From JAVDCA01 sp035293985 (GTDB lineage Bacteria > Pseudomonadota > Alphaproteobacteria > Rhizobiales > Xanthobacteraceae), in contig DATGLS010000004.1 of assembly GCA_035293985.1 (NCBI GenBank), forward strand, positions 1-64,000: a stretch of DNA of 64,000 nucleotides, in the 5' to 3' direction. Below the pieces are notes generated by a model. The model saw only the letters and a program-made list of their open reading frames with translations. It was not told the origin of the DNA and made no database searches. Within the stretch, counting starts at the first letter, position 1. Each line of letters starts with the position of its first letter. The position numbers and the translations under genes were made by a program. Below, piece by piece: positions 24,896 to 32,134 of this stretch.

Positions 24896-25333
24896 GTGAG
24901 AGCACGATTTGGCATGCTGACGCTCGGCGTCGACGACCTCGAGAAGTCGATGAAATTCTACCGAGACGGCCTCGGTCTGAAGACCGATGGCATCATCGGG
25001 CAGCAGTTTGAGCACGGCGCAACGGTCGTCTTCCGCCTCGAAGGCGGCCACGTGCTTGCTCTTTATGCGCGCAGCGATCTCGGGCACGACGCTGGTATCG
25101 AGCCGACGCCGCGCAGCTCGACCGAATTCACCATCGGTCACAACGTGTCCAGCGAAGCGGAGGTCGATCAGGTCATGGCTCTGGCCGAGAAGGCGGGAGC
25201 GCACATTCCAATGCCTGCCCGCAAGACCTTCTGGGGCGGGTACGCCGGCTACTTCCAGGACCCCGACGGTCATCTCTGGGAGGTCTTGCACAACCCGACC
25301 TTCCTACCCGGTGCGTCGATCGATACCCACTAG
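24896..25333 (+). CDS. VOC family protein
   Basis: 145 residues from a GTG that follows AGAGGAG. Fold signatures: FGMLTLGVDDLEKSMKFYRDGLGLK, FRLEGGHVLALYARSDL and the closing YAGYFQDPDGHLWEVLHNP. This subgroup is close to glyoxalase/resistance-type proteins of unknown substrate. Divergent from the AraC gene. Immediately downstream lies a fragment of guaA in reverse. Confidence 0.92.
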   Translation: MRARFGMLTLGVDDLEKSMKFYRDGLGLKTDGIIGQQFEHGATVVFRLEGGHVLALYARSDLGHDAGIEPTPRSSTEFTIGHNVSSEAEVDQVMALAEKAGAHIPMPARKTFWGGYAGYFQDPDGHLWEVLHNPTFLPGASIDTH

Positions 25334-25336
25334 GGA

Positions 25337-25450
25337 CACCTCGTCCTTGAACAGCTCGCGCAGCGGCTCGACAGCTTCGCGGGCATGTCGCCCGCGCACG
25401 CCGACATTCTGATGCGACTTGATCGTGATCGAACGGGCCGCCCGTGAACG
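25337..25450 (-). pseudogene. guaA: Internal fragment of a second guaA copy
   Basis: About 114 bp matches the intact guaA at 35404-35519, including an unbroken 36-base identity at its left end and the IKSHHNV and VEPLRELFKDEV codons. The stretch between those two blocks has diverged, with two one-base losses. It covers only roughly codons 340-380 of GMP synthase. It is non-functional: debris of a duplication or of an imported allele. Confidence 0.8.
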
Positions 25451-25497
25451 GGCACGCCCGACAGGTCGAGGGGCCAAACCGACCGCGCCGCAGGCCA

Positions 25498-26124
25498 TCA
25501 ATTCGCCGGGTGCGCCGACTTGGCCCACTTCGCCCACTCGTCCGCCTGGACGCGGACGATCAGCTTGTACCCGCCGTGCCGATCCGGCTCGAATACCGAT
25601 GCTTCGCCCTCGCGCACATCGGACCAGTCCTCCCCGAAGGCATCGACGATATTCGGCTTGTGCGTCACGATCACGACGTTGTTGTCGGCCGGTGGCGGCG
25701 TCGCGACGAGCTTGCGAAACGCCGATGCGTGCCGCTTCCTTTCGTCTCCAGAAGCGCTTTCGGCGAGGTCGGGAGCCGCCGTCACGGCGCCGAGGCCGAG
25801 CAGAGTCCCGGTGTCGACGGCGCGTTGGACCGTGCTGGTCAGGACCATGGCCACCGGGATATCGAGATCACGCATCGCCGCTCCGATCGATCTCGCCTGT
25901 GCGCGACCTTGCGCGTTGAGCGGCCGCTCTCCGGATACGTTCCGGCTCATGGAGTCGGTGCTCGCCTGGTCCGACACGGTCGCGCCGTGGCGAAGGACGA
26001 TCACGTATCCGCCGAGGCGCAGATCACCGAGCCATGCGGGCCGTTGCGACGGCGGTTGGCCGGCATCGGCTGCCGGCAGGATCGCCAGCAGGGCAAACAG
26101 AAAAGATAGTCGAATGCCGGACAT
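25498..26124 (-). CDS. Exported histidine phosphatase (SixA/PGAM-like)
   Basis: 208 residues from the ATG at 26124, which follows ACAGGAG. A signal peptide (LSFLFALLAILPAADAG) is followed by YVIVLRHGAT, the RHG phospho-histidine motif, then LTSTVQRAVDTGTLLGLG and VVIVTHKPNIVDAFG with the second catalytic histidine, and GEASVFEPD. It should be a periplasmic phosphatase of the histidine-phosphatase superfamily; the substrate is unknown. Confidence 0.9.
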   Translation of the reverse strand: MSGIRLSFLFALLAILPAADAGQPPSQRPAWLGDLRLGGYVIVLRHGATVSDQASTDSMSRNVSGERPLNAQGRAQARSIGAAMRDLDIPVAMVLTSTVQRAVDTGTLLGLGAVTAAPDLAESASGDERKRHASAFRKLVATPPPADNNVVIVTHKPNIVDAFGEDWSDVREGEASVFEPDRHGGYKLIVRVQADEWAKWAKSAHPAN

Positions 26125-26216
26125 GAGATTCTCCTGTTGGTCGCTTGATCGAATGACGGTGCAATAGATGACAGGACTGAGGCGCTTGATGGGCGGCGCA
26201 CCGATTCGGGTTCGGG

Positions 26217-27077
26217 TCAGACCATGAGCGCGATGCCGGACACGATGAGCAACGCGTTGACCACGAGCTGGAATTGCCGGTCCGAAAGCCGCTTGAAGAT
26301 GCGCAGGCCGAACCAGGCGCCGAGCAGGGCCGCCGGAACGAAGGCGAGTGTCGTCCAATCCAGCTGTGCCTGGCTCGACGACGACGGTCGCATCAGCCCG
26401 ATGGCAAGGAGCGTCACCGGCTGCATGATCAGGATGAACGGCTGATAGACGCCGCGTTGGCGCGCCTTGTCCCAGCCTTTGAGCCCGCACCAGATGGTGA
26501 CGAATGCGCCCGGAAACCCGGCGAGGCCGCCCGTGATGCCGCCCAGGAATCCCGCACAAGCATCCGACAGGGAGCCCAGGCGCAACGCGTGAACAGGCCG
26601 TCGCAACAGAAGGTAACAGCCGTAGGACACGAGCAGGCCGCCCATCACGATCTTGTAGCTCGCCCTTGAGAGATGCAGCAACGCATAGACGCCCGCAGGC
26701 ACGCCGAGGAAGCCGCCGATCAGGAAGACGCCGAGGCGACGCCAATCGATCGCGTGCCACAGCGCAGCGACGCTGACCATCTGAATCGCAATACTGCAGA
26801 CGATCATCACGCGGACGGCCTGAAGTGGGCTGTCGACGATGTGGAGCAGCAACGCGCCGCACAACGCCGAGAAGGCAAATCCCACGATGCTCGATATGGT
26901 CGAAGCGGCAAAAACGGCGATCAGCACATAAGCGACCTCATGAAGGCCTTGCAAGGTGAACAGGATACCCTCGGCAGCAAGAAAGCCGACGCCGAGGAGC
27001 CCAACGGCGGTTGCACCGGTCGGATTCGAACCGGAGGTTTGGCCGAGCCGAACGCTTTGAACCATCTGTTTTGACAT
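26217..27077 (-). CDS. TauE/SafE (TSUP) family membrane transporter
   Basis: 286 residues from the ATG at 27077 with about eight hydrophobic segments. The first half has FAASTISSIVGFAFSALCGALLLHIV and the second LGGITGGLAGFPGAFVTIWCGLKGWDKARQRGVYQPFILI, the repeated TSUP signatures. Related carriers export sulfite, sulfoacetate or other small organic anions. It is about 90 bp upstream of the histidine phosphatase gene on the same strand. Confidence 0.88.
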   Translation of the reverse strand: MSKQMVQSVRLGQTSGSNPTGATAVGLLGVGFLAAEGILFTLQGLHEVAYVLIAVFAASTISSIVGFAFSALCGALLLHIVDSPLQAVRVMIVCSIAIQMVSVAALWHAIDWRRLGVFLIGGFLGVPAGVYALLHLSRASYKIVMGGLLVSYGCYLLLRRPVHALRLGSLSDACAGFLGGITGGLAGFPGAFVTIWCGLKGWDKARQRGVYQPFILIMQPVTLLAIGLMRPSSSSQAQLDWTTLAFVPAALLGAWFGLRIFKRLSDRQFQLVVNALLIVSGIALMV

Positions 27078-27197
27078 GTTCGCTTGCCTTTCGTCGGCGC
27101 CGAGCACGCGTACGGTCCGCGATACGTCGTTGCGAGCTGCTGCCGGCCGATGAACCCGCCGAATGGGTGCTCGATCGCGTTGCCGAAGATCGGCCGC

Positions 27198-28271
27198 TTA
27201 TGGCGTCAGCTCGAGGATCAGGTTGACCGGAGACTGCGCGACGCGCCGCAGCCTGGAAAATCCCGCGTCGCGCGCGACCTCGCGCAGGCGCTTCTCGCCG
27301 GCCTGCGCCCCGAGGCCGAGCCCGACCTCCTGCGACAGCGAATTAGGCGTGCATGCCATGGCCGATGCGGCGTAGTACATGCGGCCGATCGGGTTCAGGT
27401 TCTCCTCCAGCCGGTCCCCGGAATAGGGCTCCACCAGCAGCACCTTGCCGTCGGGCTTGAGCGCCTTTCGGCAGCACGCGAGCGCTCCGACCGGATCGCC
27501 GAGATCGTGCAGGCAGTCCATGAAGCAGACGAGGTCGAAGTCGCGGCCGACGAACTCGGTGGCGGCCTTGACCTCGAACGCGATGTTGCCCGTCACCCCC
27601 TGCTCGGCCGCCCGCTGGCGCGCCGTGGCGATCGATGCATCGTGATAATCGAGACCGATGAAACTCGACTTGGGGAACGCTTGCGCCATCAGAATGGTCG
27701 AGGCGCCGTGTCCGCAGCCGATGTCGGCGACCCGGGCGCCGCGCTCGAGACGCTCGACGACGCCATCGAGCGCCGGCAGCCACCGGCTCACCAGATGCGC
27801 ACGATAACCGGTGCGAAAGAAGCTCTCGGTGCCGCAGAACATGCGATGGTTGTGCGCATGCCAACCCAAGCCTGCGCCCGAGCGGAACGTTTCGACGATC
27901 TGATCCTCATCGAGCCAGAACGAGGCGGCGACCTCGAATGCCGGCGCCATGAAAATGGGGCTGTGCTCGAGCGCCAGCACCATCGTCTGCGCCGGCGGCA
28001 GCACGTAAATCTGCATCTCGGGATCGTAGGCGACATAGCCGCCTGCAGCCTGGTTGGCGAGCCACTCGCGGACATAGCGTTCGCGAATGCCCGTCGCTTC
28101 GGCGAGCGCCGCCGACGTGCAGGCGCCGAGGTCGGCCATCGCCTGATACAGGCCGAGCTTGCGCCCCACATTGATGAGCACGCCGGAAAAGGCCGCGCTC
28201 AGGTCGGTGACGACCTGGCCGATGAAGGCTTCGATCTCGCTCGGCGCGGGCGGCGGTATAGATCGCATCAT
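27198..28271 (-). CDS. Class I SAM-dependent methyltransferase with N-terminal winged helix
   Basis: 357 residues from the ATG at 28271. Residues 15-100 form a winged-helix-like dimerisation region (LYQAMADLGACTSAALAEATGIRERYVREWLANQAAGGYV). The SAM fold follows with VADIGCGHGASTILMAQAFPKS, GLDYHD and FDLVCFMDCLHDLGDPVGALACCRKALKPDGKVLLVEP. This plan is shared with S-adenosyl methyltransferases acting on small molecules. It is divergent from the AraC gene at 28394 with a 122-bp gap, so it is the likely regulated gene. Confidence 0.92.
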   Translation of the reverse strand: MMRSIPPPAPSEIEAFIGQVVTDLSAAFSGVLINVGRKLGLYQAMADLGACTSAALAEATGIRERYVREWLANQAAGGYVAYDPEMQIYVLPPAQTMVLALEHSPIFMAPAFEVAASFWLDEDQIVETFRSGAGLGWHAHNHRMFCGTESFFRTGYRAHLVSRWLPALDGVVERLERGARVADIGCGHGASTILMAQAFPKSSFIGLDYHDASIATARQRAAEQGVTGNIAFEVKAATEFVGRDFDLVCFMDCLHDLGDPVGALACCRKALKPDGKVLLVEPYSGDRLEENLNPIGRMYYAASAMACTPNSLSQEVGLGLGAQAGEKRLREVARDAGFSRLRRVAQSPVNLILELTP

Positions 28272-28393
28272 GATCCGGTCCCATTGCGTTCGCATGGCAC
28301 GGCCGGAGATGGCCGCTCTCGGTGCCGCTGAGGTAGTCGGCAAAAGAGAAGCGGTCTTGATATACTCCGCCAAAGCCTTGCGAGATCGCGCCA

Positions 28394-29482
28394 ATGACGA
28401 CGGATAGACGCGCCGCGGCCAAGGTGACGGTGCCGACCATCAATCTGGCCAGCATCGTCTATGGCCTCGATGCCTATATGCGCTCGCGCGGGGCTCATGC
28501 GAGCGAGGCCTTGCGCCGTGCCGGGCTCGAGCCCGGGGACCTCACCGATCCGGATCGGCGCGTTCCGCTCATCCGCTATCTGGAGCTCTTGGAAATCTGC
28601 GCCGACGTCCTTGCGGATCGGCAATTCGGCTTGAAGTTCGGCGCCCGGTACGAGCCTCGCCACGCCGGCGTCGTCGGCAACGTCGCCCTCGCCTCGCGCA
28701 CGGTCGGCGAAGCCTTCGAGACGATGGGTCGCTATCTGCCGACCATGGTCGACGCAACGGTCCATGGCCTGGAGGTGAGTGACGGTGTCGCGTTCGTTTA
28801 TTTCTACTACATCGACCCGCTGATGATGTCGTACCGGCAGAAGGCCGATTGGGCGATCGCCTTTGCATGCAACATCATCCGCGTCGGCCTGCGCGATCCA
28901 GGTTGGACTCCGCAGGAGGTCCTGCTGCCGCAGCTGGCGGACGAAACGCCGGCGCAACGCCGCGTCCGCGCGGAAGTCATGGGCGACAATATCCGGGTCG
29001 GCCATCCCTGGGCCGGCATCCGGTTCGAGGCCGGCCTGCTCGAGCGGCCGATGGCGACGGCCGATGCCATGATCGAGAGCCTGATGCGCCATTACGGCGA
29101 TCTTCGGCTCGCCGCCTTGCCGGAGCGGCACGGCGAGATCGAGCAGTTGCGCCGCGAGATCGCCCGCTTGCTGGTCAAAGGCGAAAGCGGCATCGAGCAC
29201 CTCGCCGATGCGACCGGCACCTCGGTGCGAACGCTGCAGCGGCGGCTGAAGGATGCGGGCGTGAGCTACCATGACCTGCAGAACGACGTGCGCAAGACGC
29301 TGGCGTTGAACCTGTTGGAAAACGAGACGCTGGCGCTGAGCGAGATCGCGTTTTCGCTCGGCTACTCGGAGGTCAGCGCCTTCAATCACGCCTTTCGCCG
29401 TTGGGTCGGCCAATCGCCGGGCGATTATCGCCGACTGCGCGCGGTGACGAGGTCGGCGGCGTCCGCCACGAGTTCGATTTGA
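28394..29482 (+). CDS. AraC family regulator (arabinose-binding-type N-terminal domain)
   Basis: 362 residues. The N-terminal part (SIVYGLDAYMRSRGAHASEALRRAGLEPGDL, with LIRYLELLEICADVLADRQFGLKFG) is the PF12625 sensor found in OruR-type regulators. The HTH spans about 255-345: LADATGTSVRTLQRRLKDAGVSYHDLQNDVRKTLALNLLENETLALSEIAFSLGYSEVSAFNHAFRRWVG. It is divergent from the methyltransferase gene. Its stop codon is formed inside the first unit of a 12-bp tandem repeat. Confidence 0.93.
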   Translation: MTTDRRAAAKVTVPTINLASIVYGLDAYMRSRGAHASEALRRAGLEPGDLTDPDRRVPLIRYLELLEICADVLADRQFGLKFGARYEPRHAGVVGNVALASRTVGEAFETMGRYLPTMVDATVHGLEVSDGVAFVYFYYIDPLMMSYRQKADWAIAFACNIIRVGLRDPGWTPQEVLLPQLADETPAQRRVRAEVMGDNIRVGHPWAGIRFEAGLLERPMATADAMIESLMRHYGDLRLAALPERHGEIEQLRREIARLLVKGESGIEHLADATGTSVRTLQRRLKDAGVSYHDLQNDVRKTLALNLLENETLALSEIAFSLGYSEVSAFNHAFRRWVGQSPGDYRRLRAVTRSAASATSSI

Positions 29483-29540
29483 ATGACTTGTCGAATGACT
29501 TGTCGAATGACCTGTCGAATGACCTGTTGAATGACCTGCC
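29481..29540 (+). repeat. 12-bp tandem repeat, five copies
   Basis: Five head-to-tail units GAATGACYTGTC (last ones GTT, GCC), starting in the stop codon of the AraC gene. Same 12-bp period as the repeats at 16277, 46921 and 47981. Confidence 0.9.
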
Positions 29541-29850
29541 TCGGACGGCGGCAAACTCCTGACCCAGGCTCAGGGGGATGCGCTCGAAGGATGGATAGCG
29601 GGCTTGCGTAGAACCAAAATAGTGTCGAGCATTACGATTCAGTCGATTTCTGTGAAGTCAGTGTGACAAAAAACGAAGGGGACGGCGTGAGCCGCCGAGT
29701 CGGCGTTTGTACGGCCAGTCATCGGGGCGTGAATAGAAGGGATAGATTGAGCTTCCGCTTGCCTACTGGACGCGGACGCTCGATACTGACGCGAGACAAG
29801 GAGGAAAGGTCGGTAAGGTCATAGGATTGCTTACCGTTGCGTGGCGGCAG
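29541..29850. other. Gene-less stretch before the repeat locus
   Basis: No coding region is recognised. A 7-bp inverted repeat CGGTAAG-N12-CTTACCG sits at 29811-29836 just before the first 19-bp repeat. The DNA is less GC-rich by eye than the flanking genes. A promoter for a rightward non-coding transcript could lie here, but no clear -35/-10 pair is seen. Confidence 0.4.
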
Positions 29851-29852
29851 AT

Positions 29853-29978
29853 CGAACGAAGCCAAGTTGACCGAACGAAGCCAGCCCGACTGATCGAAGC
29901 CGCCCCTTCCGAACGAAGCCAATGCGCCCGAACGAAGCCAATCCGCCCGAACGAAGCCAATGCGCCCGAACGAAGCCA
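29853..29978 (+). repeat. Tandem 19-bp repeats with GAACGAAGCC core, six copies
   Basis: Units start at 29853, 29872, 29910, 29929, 29948 and 29967; those at 29910-29966 follow each other exactly at 19 bp as CGAACGAAGCCAATGCGCC with one base change (ATCCGCC). Weaker relatives of the core occur at 29895, 29995 and 30057. Because 19 is not a multiple of three, all frames read similar peptides on the reverse strand (LASFGRIGFVRA), which are artefacts. Confidence 0.9.
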
Positions 29979-30049
29979 GACGCGAAGCAACTTGGCAGAA
30001 CAAAGCCAGCATCGAAGGTCAACGATATCAAGTCAGCGCAGATCGCGTT

Positions 30050-30377
30050 CATTTTGGCCGAACGAACCTAGCCGGATAACATCAGCAATTTCAATGGCCG
30101 TCGCCCGGGAGGACCGGCCGACAAACCAAGGCCAGAAAGTCATGTGGTTCAGTGAGGCCTCGGCGATCTGTCTGCGCTCCCGCCTCGTGTCCAATTTTGG
30201 CAACGTCACCTAACTGGGATAACAGCAGCAATTTCAACTGCTGCCAGCGAGGCTGGCGGAACAAAAAAGAGAAAGTCGTGTGATCCGAGTAGGCCGCCAG
30301 CGGCCGGTCAGGCCCTGCCCGTATCCAATTTTGGCAGAACATCCCAACTGGGATACCACGAGGAATTTCAATAGCTG
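30050..30377 (+). repeat. Three diverged long repeats (period about 142 and 134 bp)
   Basis: Cores at 30050-30101, 30192-30243 and 30326-30377 share CAATTTTGGC, then after about 10 bases CTAACTGGGATA, then AGCAATTTCAA and a GCTG. Between cores one and two, and two and three, a second shared block contains AGAAAGTCRTGTG and AGGCC. Copy two can fold CAGCAG-CAATTTCAA-CTGCTG and GCCAGC-GAG-GCTGGC hairpins; copy three ATCCC-AACT-GGGAT. No frame is kept across units, so this is not protein-coding. Confidence 0.75.
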
Positions 30378-30488
30378 ATTGCCACGATCAGCGATCAGCG
30401 CGAGCGAAACGAGCCGATCTCGTCCGATCGACGCATGAGATTGCGGATCGAGATTGCTTCCCACTCGATCGTTCTAAGCGATGATAAC

Positions 30489-30515
30489 GCGCTGATTTAT
30501 CAGCGCAATTTTTTT
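30489..30515 (+). terminator. Intrinsic terminator after the repeat locus
   Basis: GCGCTGAT-TT-ATCAGCGC forms a strong stem (effective loop TTTA) followed by AATTTTTTT. It reads rightward. No protein gene lies on the plus strand for 1 kb before it, so it must end either a non-coding transcript from the repeat region or read-through from the AraC gene. hen1 starts 237 bp later. Confidence 0.8.
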
Positions 30516-30751
30516 CGCTATGCGGCAAAGAACCGACTCGCCGATCCGTCAAAAATTCGGGCTCTTGAATTCAAAAGCGAATTTCGCCGATTTCGAATCT
30601 GCTCGGTTTCAGGGACTATCTGGTATCGATCGGTGGATTTTCGCGGATTCTGCGAGAATAACTGACTGGACCGGACCGGGAAAAAAGACCGCCAGCCCCC
30701 CGGCAGCGACGATCAACTGGATGAAAATCGCACCATCGGCTATCTGACAGC

Positions 30752-32134
30752 ATGTTTTTATCCATTGCCACCACCCACCGGCCTGCGACCGACCTAGGAT
30801 ACCTGCTGCACAAGCATCCCGGGCGAGTGCACGCGATCGAGCAGACGTTTGGCAAGGCCTGGGTATTCTATCCCGAGGCCGGCGACGAGCGTTGCGAAGC
30901 GGCGCTGATCCTCGATGTCGACCCGGTTGGCTTGGTTCGGGGTAAGGGACAAGCGCAGGGCTTGCTCGATCAGTACGTGAACGACCGTCCGTATGCGGCG
31001 TCATCCTTTCTCTCGGTGGCCTTGAATAAGGCATTCCGGACGGCAATGACTGGCGTCTGCAACGCGCGGCAGGAACTCGCCGATAGCGCCATGCCGCTCG
31101 AAGCCGTAGTTACGCCCCTACCGATGCGCGGTGGAGAGAAGTTGGTCCGGCAGCTCTTCGAGCCGCTGGGATGGAGCGTTGATATCGATCCGATCGTCGG
31201 GCCGGACACAGGCTCAGTTAGTAAGCTCTATGCGCGAGTGAAGCTGGCGGGAGTTGCCCGTCTCAGTGCTCTTCTCAATCATCTGTATGTGCTGATTCCA
31301 GTGCTGGACGACGCCAAACATTATTGGGTCGGCGAGGACGAAATCGACAAGCTGCTCAAGCGCGGCGAGGGTTGGCTCGATCAACACCCGGCGAAGGAAT
31401 TGATTGTGCGCCGCTACCTTCGCCACCGCGGCATTCTGGCGCGTGCCGCCCTCGAGAGGCTGGCACCAGAGACGCAAGAGGAGGCCATCGAGCCTGGAGC
31501 ACGGGTTGCGCCCGAGGACGCACTGGAAGCACCGATCCGCTTGAACGATGAACGGATGGCAGCCGTCGTCGAAGCGCTCCGCGCGGCCGGCGCCAAGACG
31601 ATCGCTGATCTGGGCTGCGGCGAAGGCAAGTTGCTTCATCGCCTCCTGCGCGAGCGGTGGGCGGAGCAGCTGATTGGCCTTGATCCAGCAGCACGTGAAC
31701 TGGAGTGGGCGGCAAAGCGATTGAAGCTTCATCTCCCGGGCGGCCCGCCGGAGGGACGTGTGTTGCTCCTGCATGGCTCCTTGACTTACCGGGATGACCG
31801 ATGGGCCAACGTGGATGCCGCCGCACTCGTCGAGGTCATCGAGCACTTAGATCCGGATCGCTTGCCGCTCGTCGAGCGCGTGGTGTTCGGCGAGGCGCGT
31901 CCGGCAACCGTGGTGGTGACGACTCCGAACGCGGAATACAATTCGCTCTTTCCAAACTTGGCAGCCGGCGCTTTCCGCCATCCTGATCATCGATTCGAGT
32001 GGACTCGTATCCAATTCGAAGCTTGGGCAGAGAAGGTCGGATCGACTTATGGCTATCGGCCAGCATTCGCCGGCATCGGGCGGCCAGATGCAGCGCTTGG
32101 CGCACCGACGCAGATGGCGGTCTTCACCCAATGA
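30752..32134 (+). CDS. hen1: RNA 3'-terminal ribose 2'-O-methyltransferase Hen1
   Basis: 460 residues, the usual length of bacterial Hen1. Residues 1-240 form the bacterial-specific N-terminal domain that contacts and activates the Pnkp ligase (HKHPGRVH, FYPEA, DRPYAASSFLSVAL, MRGGEKLVRQLFEPLGW). The methyltransferase domain has DLGCGEGKLL near 285-294, the metal ligands in EVIEH (Glu361, Glu364, His365) and His413 in HPDHRFEWTR, and TTPNAEYN. It methylates the 2'-OH at the 3' end of a cut RNA so that the sealed site resists the same nuclease again. Its stop overlaps the pnkp start (ATGA). No clear ribosome site precedes it. Confidence 0.96.
   Translation: MFLSIATTHRPATDLGYLLHKHPGRVHAIEQTFGKAWVFYPEAGDERCEAALILDVDPVGLVRGKGQAQGLLDQYVNDRPYAASSFLSVALNKAFRTAMTGVCNARQELADSAMPLEAVVTPLPMRGGEKLVRQLFEPLGWSVDIDPIVGPDTGSVSKLYARVKLAGVARLSALLNHLYVLIPVLDDAKHYWVGEDEIDKLLKRGEGWLDQHPAKELIVRRYLRHRGILARAALERLAPETQEEAIEPGARVAPEDALEAPIRLNDERMAAVVEALRAAGAKTIADLGCGEGKLLHRLLRERWAEQLIGLDPAARELEWAAKRLKLHLPGGPPEGRVLLLHGSLTYRDDRWANVDAAALVEVIEHLDPDRLPLVERVVFGEARPATVVVTTPNAEYNSLFPNLAAGAFRHPDHRFEWTRIQFEAWAEKVGSTYGYRPAFAGIGRPDAALGAPTQMAVFTQ

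Noticed and set aside
29640..29670. A second ECF41 promoter (TGTCACA on the minus strand)
   Set aside because: The element 16 bases on is CGAC, not CGTC, and it points into the 3' end of the AraC gene.
29719..30052. Repeated peptides of the LASFGRIGFVRA type on the minus strand
   Set aside because: They appear in all three frames because the DNA unit is 19 bp; there is no ribosome site, and the repeats explain them fully.
29853..30377. CRISPR array
   Set aside because: The units are head-to-tail or irregular with no constant spacers of 30-40 bp, and no cas genes are present.
30091..30464. Two similar minus-strand ORFs of 83 and 76 codons
   Set aside because: Their likeness comes from the long DNA repeats, and they overlap in different frames; a single conserved protein would not do this.
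29853..30751. Retron or group II intron
   Set aside because: No reverse transcriptase gene is present in the window, and no domain V-like hairpin or msr/msd arrangement was seen.
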